Below, in pieces: positions 27,301 to 35,572 of a stretch of DNA of 64,000 bases. Positions within the stretch are counted from its first letter, which is position 1. Every line of letters starts with the position of its first letter. The stretch is taken from the NCBI RefSeq assembly GCF_020524325.1, contig NZ_JAIVKY010000007.1, positions 434,001-498,000 on the forward strand, in the 5' to 3' direction. The notes under the pieces were generated by a model. That model was given only the letters and a program-made list of their open reading frames with translations. It was not told where the DNA came from and searched no databases. The position numbers and the translations under genes are program-made. The DNA comes from Sutcliffiella horikoshii. GTDB taxonomy: Bacteria; Bacillota; Bacilli; Bacillales; Bacillaceae_I.

Positions 27301-28611
27301 ATGAAGAGAATTGCTGTAATGGGTACAGGTTATGTAGGATTGGTTTCTGGGACGTGCTTCGCAGAAGTCGGCCATCAAGTAATCTGTTGTGATATAGATG
27401 AGAAGAAAATTAACAAGTTATTAGATGGTGAAATTCCTATATACGAACCTGGTTTAGAAGAAGTTGTAAAAAGGAATATAGAAGAAAAAAGGTTAACTTT
27501 TACAACAGATATTCCAAGTGCAATCCGTGACTCAGAAGTGATTTATATTGGAGTTGGAACACCGATGGCTCCATCAGGTGAGGCTGACTTAACTTATGTG
27601 AAGAATGTAGCCAAAACAATCGGTGAGAACTTGAATAGTTATAAAGTGGTTGTTAATAAAAGTACAGTTCCAGTCGGGACAGGCAGATTAGTTGCTTCTA
27701 TTATTAAGGAAAACCTACAAAAGGAAATGGATTTTGATGTCGTTTCAAATCCTGAATTCCTAAGAGAAGGTTCTGCTTTGTATGACACGATGAATATGGA
27801 AAGAGCGGTAATTGGGGCAAGTAGTGAAAAAGCTGCGGCGATTATCAAAGAAATTCATGAGCCTTTTAATACTACTATTATTAGTACTGATATCGAGAGT
27901 GCCGAAATGATTAAATATGCTTCTAATGCTTTCTTGGCAACTAAAATATCCTTTATCAATGATATCGCAAACATTTGTGAGAGAGTAGGAGCGGATGTTA
28001 CGAAGGTTGCAGAAGGAATGGGAATGGATACAAGAATAGGCGCTAAGTTCCTGCAAGCTGGAATTGGCTACGGCGGCTCTTGTTTTCCTAAGGATACACA
28101 AGCTCTTGTTCATATGGCTGAACAGGTAGATTATGATTTCAAATTGATTAAAGCCGTTATTGAAACTAATCAACAGCAAAAAATGCATATTGTTAAGAAG
28201 CTTAAAGATATCTTCCCAAGCCTTAAAGGCAAAAAGATATCTATTCTAGGACTTGCATTTAAGCCAAATACAGATGATATGAGAGATGCTCCATCGCTTG
28301 ATATCATTCCTGCATTGTTAGAGCTTGGTGCAGAAATTAAAGCCTTTGATCCTATCGCAGTAGAAGAAGCTAAGCATTATTTTGCTGATAGTATTACCTA
28401 TAATACAGATCTTAATTCTACTTTAGAAGGTACAGATGCAGCGGTAATATTGACGGACTGGAAAGAAGTTATGGAAATGGATTTAACCATCACAAAACAT
28501 CTTCTGAATAACCCAATCCTTATTGATGGAAGAAACTGTTTTGATTTGAAATATGCTGAGGAAGCAGGCCTGATATATCATTCTATAGGGCGTCCTCAAG
28601 TTAATAATTAA
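27301..28611 (+). CDS. ugd: UDP-glucose 6-dehydrogenase (TuaD/Ugd family)
   Basis: Oxidises UDP-glucose to UDP-glucuronate, the acidic sugar donor of teichuronic acid. 436 residues, standard for the family. N-terminal NAD site AVMGTGYVGLVSGTC, VNKSTVPVGTG, SNPEFLREGSAL, catalytic cysteine in GIGYGGSCFPKDT, and ILGLAFKPNTDDMRDAPS in the C-terminal domain. It begins 14 bases after gtaB, so both are in one operon: product of one is substrate of the next. In B. subtilis tuaD lies inside the tua operon; whether this is the only copy cannot be told because the tua operon is cut by the window. Confidence 0.93.
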   Translation: MKRIAVMGTGYVGLVSGTCFAEVGHQVICCDIDEKKINKLLDGEIPIYEPGLEEVVKRNIEEKRLTFTTDIPSAIRDSEVIYIGVGTPMAPSGEADLTYVKNVAKTIGENLNSYKVVVNKSTVPVGTGRLVASIIKENLQKEMDFDVVSNPEFLREGSALYDTMNMERAVIGASSEKAAAIIKEIHEPFNTTIISTDIESAEMIKYASNAFLATKISFINDIANICERVGADVTKVAEGMGMDTRIGAKFLQAGIGYGGSCFPKDTQALVHMAEQVDYDFKLIKAVIETNQQQKMHIVKKLKDIFPSLKGKKISILGLAFKPNTDDMRDAPSLDIIPALLELGAEIKAFDPIAVEEAKHYFADSITYNTDLNSTLEGTDAAVILTDWKEVMEMDLTITKHLLNNPILIDGRNCFDLKYAEEAGLIYHSIGRPQVNN

Positions 28612-28621
28612 TTTTTACTCT

Positions 28622-28676
28622 AAAGCCCCCGAATTTTTATGGAGATTTTCTTTTTCATTTAAAAGGGGGCTTTTTA
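28622..28676 (+). terminator. Terminator after gtaB-ugd
   Basis: AAAGCCCCC (28622-28630) pairs with GGGGGCTTT (28665-28673) across a 34-base loop, followed by TTT. It starts 10 bases after the ugd stop. Confidence 0.85.
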
Positions 28677-28785
28677 TTAGGCGCAATAATCAGGAAGATT
28701 AAACCATACCAACTTTATTGAAAAGTAGTTATACTATAAAGAGTTGTAGTGAATTTTAGTAAAAGAAAATAAAGGGGATATGTAA

Positions 28786-30141
28786 ATGGGCAACCTGTTA
28801 GATGAAAAAGGACGCCGACTCGCTTTTATTCTGATTGATTTAGGGATAATTACATTATCTTATCTCATTGCATTCTACGTTAGGTATGAAACATATGATG
28901 CTAAAAACTGGGATTCTTTTGTCCAAGTATTGCCTTGGGTGCTTTTAATTAGTGCTTTTTTCCTTTCCGTTTATGAAGTGAATCCATCGCGGAGAAAGCG
29001 TTTTTTTGATTATATAGGAAGTATTTTGGTTAGTACTTTTTCCATTACTGTAGCAACTATGGCAATTTCGTTTTTCTTCCGAGCATTTGGGTTGCCTAGA
29101 TCAGTTATCCTTTTATCGTTTGTCTTTTCTGTGGTATTGTTGACAATCTGGAAAATGGTGTTTATTTACTTTAAGAAAAATACCTATCCAGAAAACATTT
29201 TGCTTATCGCGAAACCTCAGGACAAGTACAGATTGACGTACCAGATTCAGGATACCTTTGCTACCAAGGTAAATATAAAATATGTGGAGTATCATACACC
29301 ACTTGAGGAAACATTTAAGGCAATTAAAAAAGCTGATTCAGTTATCTTGGGACCAAAGGATACAGATGAGAAAAAAAGTTCGCTCATCTATTACTCATTT
29401 AAGAATAAGAAAAACCTATATCTTGTACCATCTTTTTACGACTTGCTATTATCCAAATCAGATATTACGCCTTTTGAAGATACAATGGCATTATCGGTTA
29501 AAAAGTTTGGCTTATCTATTGACCAGCAAATCTTAAAGAGAACGTTTGACCTTGTTGTTTCAGTTGTTGTCTTACCATTTATTCTGCCGTTCTTCTTACT
29601 AGGAGTTTTACTTATTAAAATTCAAGAACCAAGGGGCTCTATCTTTTATTCTCAAGCTCGTTTAGGTAAGGATAACAAAGAGTTCCAAATCTTGAAGTTG
29701 CGAACGATGATAGAGAACGCTGAGGGGTCTACAGGGCCAATGTTGGCTACTGATAAAGATCCCCGAATCACCAAAGTAGGAAATTTCCTAAGAGCCACGA
29801 GAATTGACGAATTACCTCAAATTTTTAATGTGTTAAAAGGGGATATGTCCATTGTCGGCCCGAGACCTGAGCGTAGTTTCTTTATTGAACAGTTTAAAAA
29901 AGACATTAGCTCCTATCAGTACCGTAACACCGTAAAACCAGGGATTACCGGTTACGCACAAATTATGGGGAAATATACAACTAGTGTGGAGGACAAGCTA
30001 CGGTTTGATCTTCACTATATTCGTAATTTCTCTGTGATGTTTGATATCGTCATCATTTTGAGGACTGTACTGGTAATGATCGACAAAACCAAGTCAGAAG
30101 GGGTAAAAGAGCCTCAAACCCGAAGTGAAAAAACCTCATAA
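28786..30141 (+). CDS. Polyprenyl-phosphate sugar-1-phosphate transferase (WbaP/TuaA-like)
   Basis: Integral membrane enzyme of 451 residues that starts a glycan by transferring a sugar-1-phosphate to undecaprenyl phosphate. Residues 1-120 contain about four hydrophobic helices; the middle is a nucleotide-binding-like domain; a fifth helix (about 255-280) precedes the conserved catalytic domain: KLRTMIENAEG, DKDPRITKVGNFLRATRIDE, LPQIFNVLKGDMSIVGPRPE and KPGITGYAQIMGKY. TuaA of B. subtilis is a short form with only the catalytic part; this is the long form, so it may start a different polymer. TagO and this enzyme give the window two initiating transferases. Confidence 0.88.
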   Translation: MGNLLDEKGRRLAFILIDLGIITLSYLIAFYVRYETYDAKNWDSFVQVLPWVLLISAFFLSVYEVNPSRRKRFFDYIGSILVSTFSITVATMAISFFFRAFGLPRSVILLSFVFSVVLLTIWKMVFIYFKKNTYPENILLIAKPQDKYRLTYQIQDTFATKVNIKYVEYHTPLEETFKAIKKADSVILGPKDTDEKKSSLIYYSFKNKKNLYLVPSFYDLLLSKSDITPFEDTMALSVKKFGLSIDQQILKRTFDLVVSVVVLPFILPFFLLGVLLIKIQEPRGSIFYSQARLGKDNKEFQILKLRTMIENAEGSTGPMLATDKDPRITKVGNFLRATRIDELPQIFNVLKGDMSIVGPRPERSFFIEQFKKDISSYQYRNTVKPGITGYAQIMGKYTTSVEDKLRFDLHYIRNFSVMFDIVIILRTVLVMIDKTKSEGVKEPQTRSEKTS

Positions 30142-30173
30142 AAAAAGACCTTGGAGCAACTCCAAGGTCTTTT
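30142..30173. terminator. Bidirectional terminator between the sugar transferase gene and tagV
   Basis: Perfect stem AAAGACCTTGGAG (30144-30156) with CTCCAAGGTCTTT (30160-30172), three-base loop, A-run on one side and T-run on the other. It sits between the stops of two convergent genes and can serve both. Confidence 0.92.
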
Positions 30174-30175
30174 GC

Positions 30176-31171
30176 TTATTCAGTCGTTTCTTCTGTCTCT
30201 GCAGTAGTATCTTCAATCTCTAAATGCTGTTTTAAAATGCTTCTTACTTCTAAAATGCTCTCCTCGTAAGGGACAAAGTAGTACGCTCCTGTACTAGTAT
30301 CATCTGCACCTTCAAGCGTTACGTTTTCCATGCTGGATGAATTAAAGCCTGTATAAAGTTTACTTAATCCAATACCTTCTGAAACTTTGATATTGGTCTG
30401 AACGTTATTACCCATCTCTTTTGCGATATCATCAACTTTTAACAGGTTTCCTGGCTTAAGCATTTCGCTCATCGCAGCCTGGATAATTTGTTTTTGTCTA
30501 TCGTTACGGCCAAAGTCTCCGCGTGGATCTTGCTTTCTCATTCGGGCATAGGCCAAAGCTTCTTCCCCGTTCAATGTCATTGGACCTTCTGTAAATTGAA
30601 GAACAGAATTGTCTACATCGGATTTTTCTGTAAAGTCAAATGGAACCTCTACATCCACACCTCCGAGAATGTCAATTACATTTTTGAAGCCTTCAAAGTT
30701 TACTGTTGTATAATAATCAATCGGAACTTCAAGTAGTTCCTCAACTTTTTCAATGGTCATTTCTTTTCCGCCATATGCATGAGCATGGTTTATTCTTGAT
30801 TCATATCCAAGATGCTCATAATACACTAAAGTATCACGTGGGATACTTAATAATTTTACTGTTTTTTCTTTTGGATTTAATGTAGCGACGATTAATGTAT
30901 CTGTACGTCCGTTTTCCCCACCAGAAGAATAATCCTCAATACCCATAATTAATACTGAAAAAGGATCTTTGTTAATTTTTACTTCTTTGTCACGGTACTT
31001 CGATTTATCTCTATCTAATTCCGTATATGCGCTATTGGCTGCTTGGTATGTTTCAAATAATAGGTAACCGCCATAAGCAACAACAGCTAAGAAAAGTGTC
31101 ATAAAGATGAGTAAAACTCTTTTTAACCTTTTCCCTTTCTTCTTTTTCTTTTCATATCTAGAATTAACCAA
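30176..31171 (-). CDS. tagV: LytR-CpsA-Psr family wall polymer ligase (TagV-like)
   Basis: LCP protein of 331 residues that attaches teichoic acids or related polymers from the lipid carrier to peptidoglycan outside the membrane. A basic N-terminus (KKKKKGKRLKR) precedes one transmembrane helix (about 19-42). Family marks: VLIMGIEDYSS, GRTDTLIVATLNP, LLSIPRDTLV, RINHAHAYGG, LNGEEALAYARMRKQDPRGD and GRNDRQKQII. B. subtilis carries tagV (yvhJ) at the same place next to yvyE and tagO, so the name rests on position; LytR/TagU and TagT are close alternatives. Starts with TTG at 31171 after AGAGGAG. Likely cotranscribed with yvyE. Confidence 0.88.
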   Translation of the reverse strand: MVNSRYEKKKKKGKRLKRVLLIFMTLFLAVVAYGGYLLFETYQAANSAYTELDRDKSKYRDKEVKINKDPFSVLIMGIEDYSSGGENGRTDTLIVATLNPKEKTVKLLSIPRDTLVYYEHLGYESRINHAHAYGGKEMTIEKVEELLEVPIDYYTTVNFEGFKNVIDILGGVDVEVPFDFTEKSDVDNSVLQFTEGPMTLNGEEALAYARMRKQDPRGDFGRNDRQKQIIQAAMSEMLKPGNLLKVDDIAKEMGNNVQTNIKVSEGIGLSKLYTGFNSSSMENVTLEGADDTSTGAYYFVPYEESILEVRSILKQHLEIEDTTAETEETTE

Positions 31172-31195
31172 TGTTTTATCTCCTCTATAAAAAAT

Positions 31196-31831
31196 TTACA
31201 TATCCTGTTCAAGGTAAAGACGTTCGCCAGGAGTGGTATTTACTTTTCCATTTGTTAGGTCTATCATCCAATCCATGTATTCCTGACATTTATCTTCTAC
31301 GACATACACGTCAAATGTTACGTCCTCAAGATAATGAATGTCCTTCAAAAGGTATATAGGAGAAGAACGCAACTCATTTTCTATCTTTCCTAATAATGTG
31401 TACTCGACGTTTGTATGCATAATTTGCACTAATTTCCGTTCTACCATTCCTGTTGCAGCAATTCCTTCTGAGGTAGCTTTGCCGTATGCGCGAATAAGTC
31501 CCCCTGCACCGAGTTTAATGCCGCCGAAGTAGCGGGTAATGACAACTACAGTGTCTTTCAGATCTTTTTTCTTAAGGACTTCTAGGATGGGGACGCCTGC
31601 TGTGCCGCTTGGCTCTCCATCGTCATTTGCCTTTTGAATCTGATTATTTTCTCCGATCATATAAGCAGAGCAGTTGTGTGTTGCATCCCAGTGCTTCTTT
31701 TTTATCTCTTGAATGAAGCTTTGGGCTTCTTCTTCAGTTGTTGCACGGGCTATGTGGGCAATGAATCTTGATTTTTGAATGGTAATTTCATGCTCTCCAG
31801 GCCCTTTTACGGTATAGTAGTGAGATAGCAA
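31196..31831 (-). CDS. yvyE: YvyE, IMPACT/YigZ family protein
   Basis: 211-residue soluble protein of the UPF0029/IMPACT family. It has the N-terminal block KSRFIAHIARATTEEEAQ, then DDGEPSGTAGVPILEVL and VVITRYFGGIKLGAGGLIRAYG, which are the family signatures. Members are linked to translation control or proteolysis, but the biochemical role is unclear. TTG start at 31831 with AAAGGAG ten bases before. A sigma-A type promoter on the same strand (31888-31916) drives it; tagV follows 24 bases after its stop. Confidence 0.92.
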   Translation of the reverse strand: MLSHYYTVKGPGEHEITIQKSRFIAHIARATTEEEAQSFIQEIKKKHWDATHNCSAYMIGENNQIQKANDDGEPSGTAGVPILEVLKKKDLKDTVVVITRYFGGIKLGAGGLIRAYGKATSEGIAATGMVERKLVQIMHTNVEYTLLGKIENELRSSPIYLLKDIHYLEDVTFDVYVVEDKCQEYMDWMIDLTNGKVNTTPGERLYLEQDM

Positions 31832-32179
31832 TCTGACAACTCTCCTTTAATGAATGGCACTTTTGTATGAATAGTCATACTTTATCTATTATAAGTGCTG
31901 GGTGAAAGGACATCAAATAAAATATAGTTCATAGCTCCTTATAATGGCAAGAATCGACAAAGTTTAATCCGATTGTAATAATAATGTTATACAAGTAAAA
32001 CTTTGGTCCGATATAATAAGGTGTGGACAATTTTCGACAGGTACCCCCACAAAGGTCTGGAAGAATTGGAATGATATAGCATATAGTGTCTTTCTTCCTT
32101 TTGGGTATAATGTACTATAACAATAAAGAAGTATTCATAATATTCTTTTAAGAATACAGGGTCTTTTGGAGGATGTCCT
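31832..32179. other. Divergent yvyE/degS intergenic region
   Basis: 348 bases with the leftward yvyE promoter. For degS, a TATAAT at 32106-32111 lies about 70 bases before the start; no convincing -35 stands 16-18 bases upstream, so a regulated or activator-assisted promoter is possible. Nothing else recognised. Confidence 0.5.
31888..31916 (-). promoter_or_regulatory. Sigma-A promoter of yvyE-tagV
   Basis: Read on the minus strand: TTGATG (31911-31916), 17-base spacer, TATAAT (31888-31893). Correct spacing and a perfect -10, about 57 bases before the yvyE start codon. Confidence 0.75.
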
Positions 32180-33322
32180 ATGTCTCGGAAAGTTATAAAC
32201 TCTAAACAATTAGACATGATTATTGAACAGATGGTGAAAACCGTCGAAGTGAGCAAGGACGAGATTTTTGAGATTGGGGAAAGCTCCCGAAAAGAATTTG
32301 AAAACCTCGGAAAAGAATTGAATGCGGTCAAGCTGGAAGTGGCGCAGCTTATCCATAAACAGGACAAGCTGGAGGTCCAAGTCCGGCATGCAAGAAACCG
32401 TCTTTCAGAAGTGAGCAGACAGTTTAAAAATTATACAGAAGATCAAATTAGACAAGCATATGACCATGCACATGAGTTGCAATTGGAGCTTCATACAATT
32501 TCGCAAAAAGAGGTCCAACTGCGCAACCGAAGAAATGAGATCGAACGTAGATTGTTGAATCTTGAAGAAACCATCACGAAAGCAGATCGCCTTGTTAGTC
32601 AGGTATCCGTGATTTTGAATTATGTCACAGGTGACCTTCAGCAGGTTGGCCAGATGATTGCCGATGCCTCTGAGAAACGTGATTTTGGTTTTAAAATCAT
32701 GGAAGCACAAGAGGAGGAACGCCGCCGTCTTTCTCGGGAGATTCATGATGGACCGGCGCAAATGCTGGCCAATGTGATGATGCGCTCCGACTTGATTGAC
32801 CGGACTTTCCGGGAGCGGGGCCCTGGGGAAGCTCTTTCAGAGATCCGCTCCTTGAAAGTAATGGTGCGCTCCGCTCTATATGAAGTGCGAAGGATCATTT
32901 ATGACCTTCGACCGATGGCACTCGACGATCTTGGGTTGGTGCCTACTTTAAAGAAATATATTTCGACTATCGAGGATTATCATAATGGATATCCACAGAT
33001 TGAGTTTATGAACCTTGGAGTGGAGCACCGCATTTCCTCAAACCTTGAGGTTGCCGTGTTCCGCCTTGTACAGGAGTCGCTGACAAATGCCATTAAACAT
33101 GCTGCAGCGAGCTCTATCTACGTAAAATTGGAAGTGAAACCTACCCATATCATTGTCATTGTAAAAGATGACGGAGTAGGATTTGATACGACAGAAAAAA
33201 AAGAAAAGTCGTTTGGTTTAATAGGAATGAGAGAAAGAGTGGAACTAATCAGCGGAGAAATGGACATCCAATCCTCTTCTGGCAAGGGTACCACCGTTTT
33301 TATCAAAATTCCGTTAGGCTAA
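32180..33322 (+). CDS. degS: Two-component sensor histidine kinase DegS
   Basis: Cytoplasmic sensor kinase of 380 residues that phosphorylates DegU and controls exoenzymes, competence and motility. The N-terminal half is a sensory coiled-coil domain without membrane helices. The dimerisation/phosphoacceptor box [14 protein letters not shown] carries His189, the position used in B. subtilis DegS. The ATPase domain shows [10 protein letters not shown] (N box), VKDDGVGFD and [22 protein letters not shown] precedes the ATG. The degU gene follows within 25 bases. Confidence 0.96.
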   Translation: MSRKVINSKQLDMIIEQMVKTVEVSKDEIFEIGESSRKEFENLGKELNAVKLEVAQLIHKQDKLEVQVRHARNRLSEVSRQFKNYTEDQIRQAYDHAHELQLELHTISQKEVQLRNRRNEIERRLLNLEETITKADRLVSQVSVILNYVTGDLQQVGQMIADASEKRDFGFKIMEAQEEERRRLSREIHDGPAQMLANVMMRSDLIDRTFRERGPGEALSEIRSLKVMVRSALYEVRRIIYDLRPMALDDLGLVPTLKKYISTIEDYHNGYPQIEFMNLGVEHRISSNLEVAVFRLVQESLTNAIKHAAASSIYVKLEVKPTHIIVIVKDDGVGFDTTEKKEKSFGLIGMRERVELISGEMDIQSSSGKGTTVFIKIPLG

Positions 33323-33347
33323 AGATGTATTTGGGAGGATGAGAGGA

Positions 33348-34067
33348 ATGGATACGACAAAAATCGTGATTATTGATGATCATCAGCTTTTCCGTGAAGG
33401 AGTTAAACGTATTCTTGATTTTGAAACAAACTTTCACGTTGTGGCAGAAGGTGACGATGGAGAAGAAGCACTTGACCTAATGGAAAAGCATGATCCAGAC
33501 GTCATCATCATGGACATCAACATGCCGAAAGTAAACGGTGTGGAGGCTACAAGGCGTTTAGTGGAAGCAAACGCGGAAGCAAAGGTCATCGTACTATCCA
33601 TTCATGATGACGAGAATTACGTAACACACGCACTGCAAACAGGTGCACGCGGCTATCTTTTAAAAGAGATGGATGCAGATGCATTAGTGGATGCAGTTAA
33701 GGTGGTTGCTGATGGTGGGTCTTATCTTCACCCGAAAGTAACGCATAACCTTGTTAGGGAATATCGCCGTTTAACTGAAAATGGTGTGAGAAGCGGTTCA
33801 CGCGGAAGCAGTGGTGGCAGTTCGACCGCTACAACGTACCAGCAGATTGAAATTCGCCGCCCGCTTCACTTGTTGACTCGCCGCGAATGCGAAGTACTTC
33901 AGCTGTTGGCTGACGGAAAAAGCAACAAGGCAATCGGGGAAGCGTTGTTCATCAGTGAAAAGACGGTTAAAAACCATGTGAGTAACATCCTTCAAAAAAT
34001 GAATGTAAATGACCGTACACAAGCTGTTGTTGTCGCAATCAAGAATGGCTGGGTAGAGGTTAGGTAA
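33348..34067 (+). CDS. degU: Two-component response regulator DegU
   Basis: NarL/FixJ-type response regulator of 239 residues. Receiver domain (1-120) with acidic pocket IIDDHQLF, phospho-acceptor Asp56 in VIIMDINMP, and Lys in [10 protein letters not shown]. The C-terminal LuxR helix-turn-helix (about 172-235) reads [20 protein letters not shown] and [16 protein letters not shown] Ser/Gly-rich linker around 148-157 makes it about ten residues longer than B. subtilis DegU. The ATG at 33339 abuts the GGGAGG ribosome site; ATG at 33348, nine bases after it, is preferred. Target genes nearby may include flagellar and competence genes, as known for DegU. Confidence 0.96.
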   Translation: MDTTKIVIIDDHQLFREGVKRILDFETNFHVVAEGDDGEEALDLMEKHDPDVIIMDINMPKVNGVEATRRLVEANAEAKVIVLSIHDDENYVTHALQTGARGYLLKEMDADALVDAVKVVADGGSYLHPKVTHNLVREYRRLTENGVRSGSRGSSGGSSTATTYQQIEIRRPLHLLTRRECEVLQLLADGKSNKAIGEALFISEKTVKNHVSNILQKMNVNDRTQAVVVAIKNGWVEVR

Positions 34068-34098
34068 CCTTGGGGATTTCGGTCTCCAGGGTTTTTTT
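34066..34098 (+). terminator. Terminator of degSU
   Basis: AACCTTGGGGA (34066-34076) pairs with TCTCCAGGGTT (34083-34093) through 11 pairs including two G-T pairs, loop of six, followed by a run of seven T. It begins within the degU stop codon. Confidence 0.85.
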
Positions 34099-34184
34099 GT
34101 GGGGTTGGGTTGTGTGTGGGGGCAGGCGGCGGTGGTGGTGCGAAACCTGTCTGTTCTTGTCGATTGGCGTTTATATGAGGTATG

Positions 34185-34264
34185 TTGGTTGATAAAATAC
34201 AAACTTGGTTGATAATATGAAAAGTTGGTCGATAAAATAAAAACTTGGTTGATAAATTTGAATG
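34185..34264. repeat. Four tandem copies of a 20-bp repeat
   Basis: Units starting at 34185, 34205, 34225 and 34245, each close to TTGGTTGATAAAATAAAAAC. The third has TTGGTC and the last ends in a different tail. The period is exactly 20. It occupies the degU-degV gap, which otherwise holds only the degU terminator and a G-rich stretch (about 34099-34140). Confidence 0.9.
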
Positions 34265-34373
34265 TCTCCCCTCTCCCTCAATAAATATCAAACAAAAGAT
34301 GAAACTTATTCCCGTTTCATGTACAATCTATAATAGATAACAGAAATACTTTAGTATAAGGAAGGTCTACAAT

Positions 34374-35216
34374 ATGAAAACGGCGATTGTTACAGACAGT
34401 ACTGCCTACATCTCATCAGAATTACGCGAAAAGCATGACATACATATGATCCCGCTAAATGTTATTTTCGGGAATGAATCGTACCAAGAAGAAGTGGACA
34501 TAAAAGTAGAACAATTTTACGAAGAGGTTAAAAACAGTCGCGAACTGCCTTCAACTTCACAGCCTGCAATAGGCGAGTTTGTATCCCTTTTTGAAAAACT
34601 TGCAAAGGACTATGACGCCGTTGTGAGCATCCATCTATCAAGCGGCATCAGCGGCACATACCAAGGTGCTGTTGCAGCAGGTGATATGGTGGATGGAATT
34701 GATGTGTACGCATTTGATTCTGAAATCAGCTGCATGATCCAAGGCTTCTACGCATTAGAAGCGGCGGAATTGGCGGCTGAAGGGAAGTCCCCTGAGCAAA
34801 TTATGGAACGTCTTAACGACATGAAAGAATCTGACCGAGCTTATTTTATGGTAGACGACCTTTCTCATTTACAACGCGGTGGCCGTTTAAGCAGTGCCCA
34901 AGCGATTGTTGGAAGCTTATTGCAGGTCAAACCGCTGCTGCATTTTGTCGACACGAAAATCGTTCCGTTCGAAAAGATTCGCACACGCAAAAAAGCGGTC
35001 AAACGTATTCATGACCTGTTTGATGAGGATGCTTCATTAGGAGTGCCGATGCGCGCGTGTGTGATTCACGCAAACCGTGAAGAAGAAGCGGAAGAGATGA
35101 AGAGAGAGCTTGAGCAGAAATACCCGCACGTGGAGTTTTTCTTGAGCTACTTCGGTCCGGTAATTGGAACGCATCTTGGTGAGGGTGCTTTGGGGCTTGG
35201 GTGGTATAAGCGATAA
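34374..35216 (+). CDS. degV: DegV family fatty-acid-binding protein
   Basis: 280-residue DegV/FakB-type protein that binds a fatty acid, typically to present it to a fatty acid kinase. N-terminal TAIVTDSTAYIS carries the first binding serine; LSSGISGTYQGA binds the carboxylate; DDLSHLQRGGRLSSAQA and GPVIGTHLGEGALGLGWY are the other family blocks. AAGGAAGG lies before the ATG. It sits between degSU and comFA, as in B. subtilis (yviA). It is separately transcribed, since degU has its own terminator. Confidence 0.93.
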   Translation: MKTAIVTDSTAYISSELREKHDIHMIPLNVIFGNESYQEEVDIKVEQFYEEVKNSRELPSTSQPAIGEFVSLFEKLAKDYDAVVSIHLSSGISGTYQGAVAAGDMVDGIDVYAFDSEISCMIQGFYALEAAELAAEGKSPEQIMERLNDMKESDRAYFMVDDLSHLQRGGRLSSAQAIVGSLLQVKPLLHFVDTKIVPFEKIRTRKKAVKRIHDLFDEDASLGVPMRACVIHANREEEAEEMKRELEQKYPHVEFFLSYFGPVIGTHLGEGALGLGWYKR

Positions 35217-35241
35217 CAAAAACACATCAACGAGAGATTGG

Positions 35242-35284
35242 AAAGACATCAGGAGCAGTGAGGTGCTTGGGGTGTCTTTTTTTA
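35242..35284 (+). terminator. Terminator after degV
   Basis: AAAGACA (from 35243) pairs with TGTCTTT (ending near 35279), enclosing a smaller AGCA/TGCT hairpin, followed by TTTTTTT. Located about 25 bases after the stop. Confidence 0.75.
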
Positions 35285-35332
35285 GTTTATTGAGGTAGAA
35301 AAGTGCGGGGATATCCATATTATTCTAGATCT

Positions 35333-35540
35333 GTTACCGTTTTGAGTAAAAAATAGGCGGAACGGGAGTAGAGAAGGCCTCTCGATTACCGTTTAAAGTA
35401 AAAAGTAAACAGAACGGGCGTAGAGGAGGGCTCTCTGTTACCGTTTTAAAGATGAAGCCAACAAAACGGGCGTAGAGACGACTCCTCAGTGACCGTTTAT
35501 ACGAAAATAACAACAAAACGGGCAGAGAGAAGCTAATCTA
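35333..35540. repeat. Four tandem copies of a 52-bp repeat with internal dyads
   Basis: ACCGTTT starts recur at 35336, 35388, 35440 and 35492, a period of exactly 52. Each unit has TTACCGTTTT, an A-rich spacer, then AACGGGCGTAGAG and a purine-rich tail. ACCGTTTT and AAAACGGG within a unit form an inverted repeat (CCGTTTT/AAAACGG in unit 3). Units differ at many positions. They fill the degV-comFA gap, where a comFA promoter would be expected. Confidence 0.9.
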
Positions 35541-35572
35541 ATACCAATTTTCAAACCCAAAGGAGGAAACCA

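Noticed and set aside
27760-28188. 142-codon minus-strand ORF within ugd
   Set aside because: Antisense to conserved coding sequence, composition typical of a shadow frame.
34089-34140. G-quadruplex in the G-rich stretch after degU
   Set aside because: Four G-runs exist but loops are long and uneven and overlap the terminator; not strong enough to call.
35333-35540. CRISPR array
   Set aside because: The repeats are contiguous and diverged, without unique spacers of constant length, and no cas genes are present.
35500-35572. ComK boxes in front of comFA
   Set aside because: No paired AAAA-N5-TTTT motifs with proper spacing were found close to the start.
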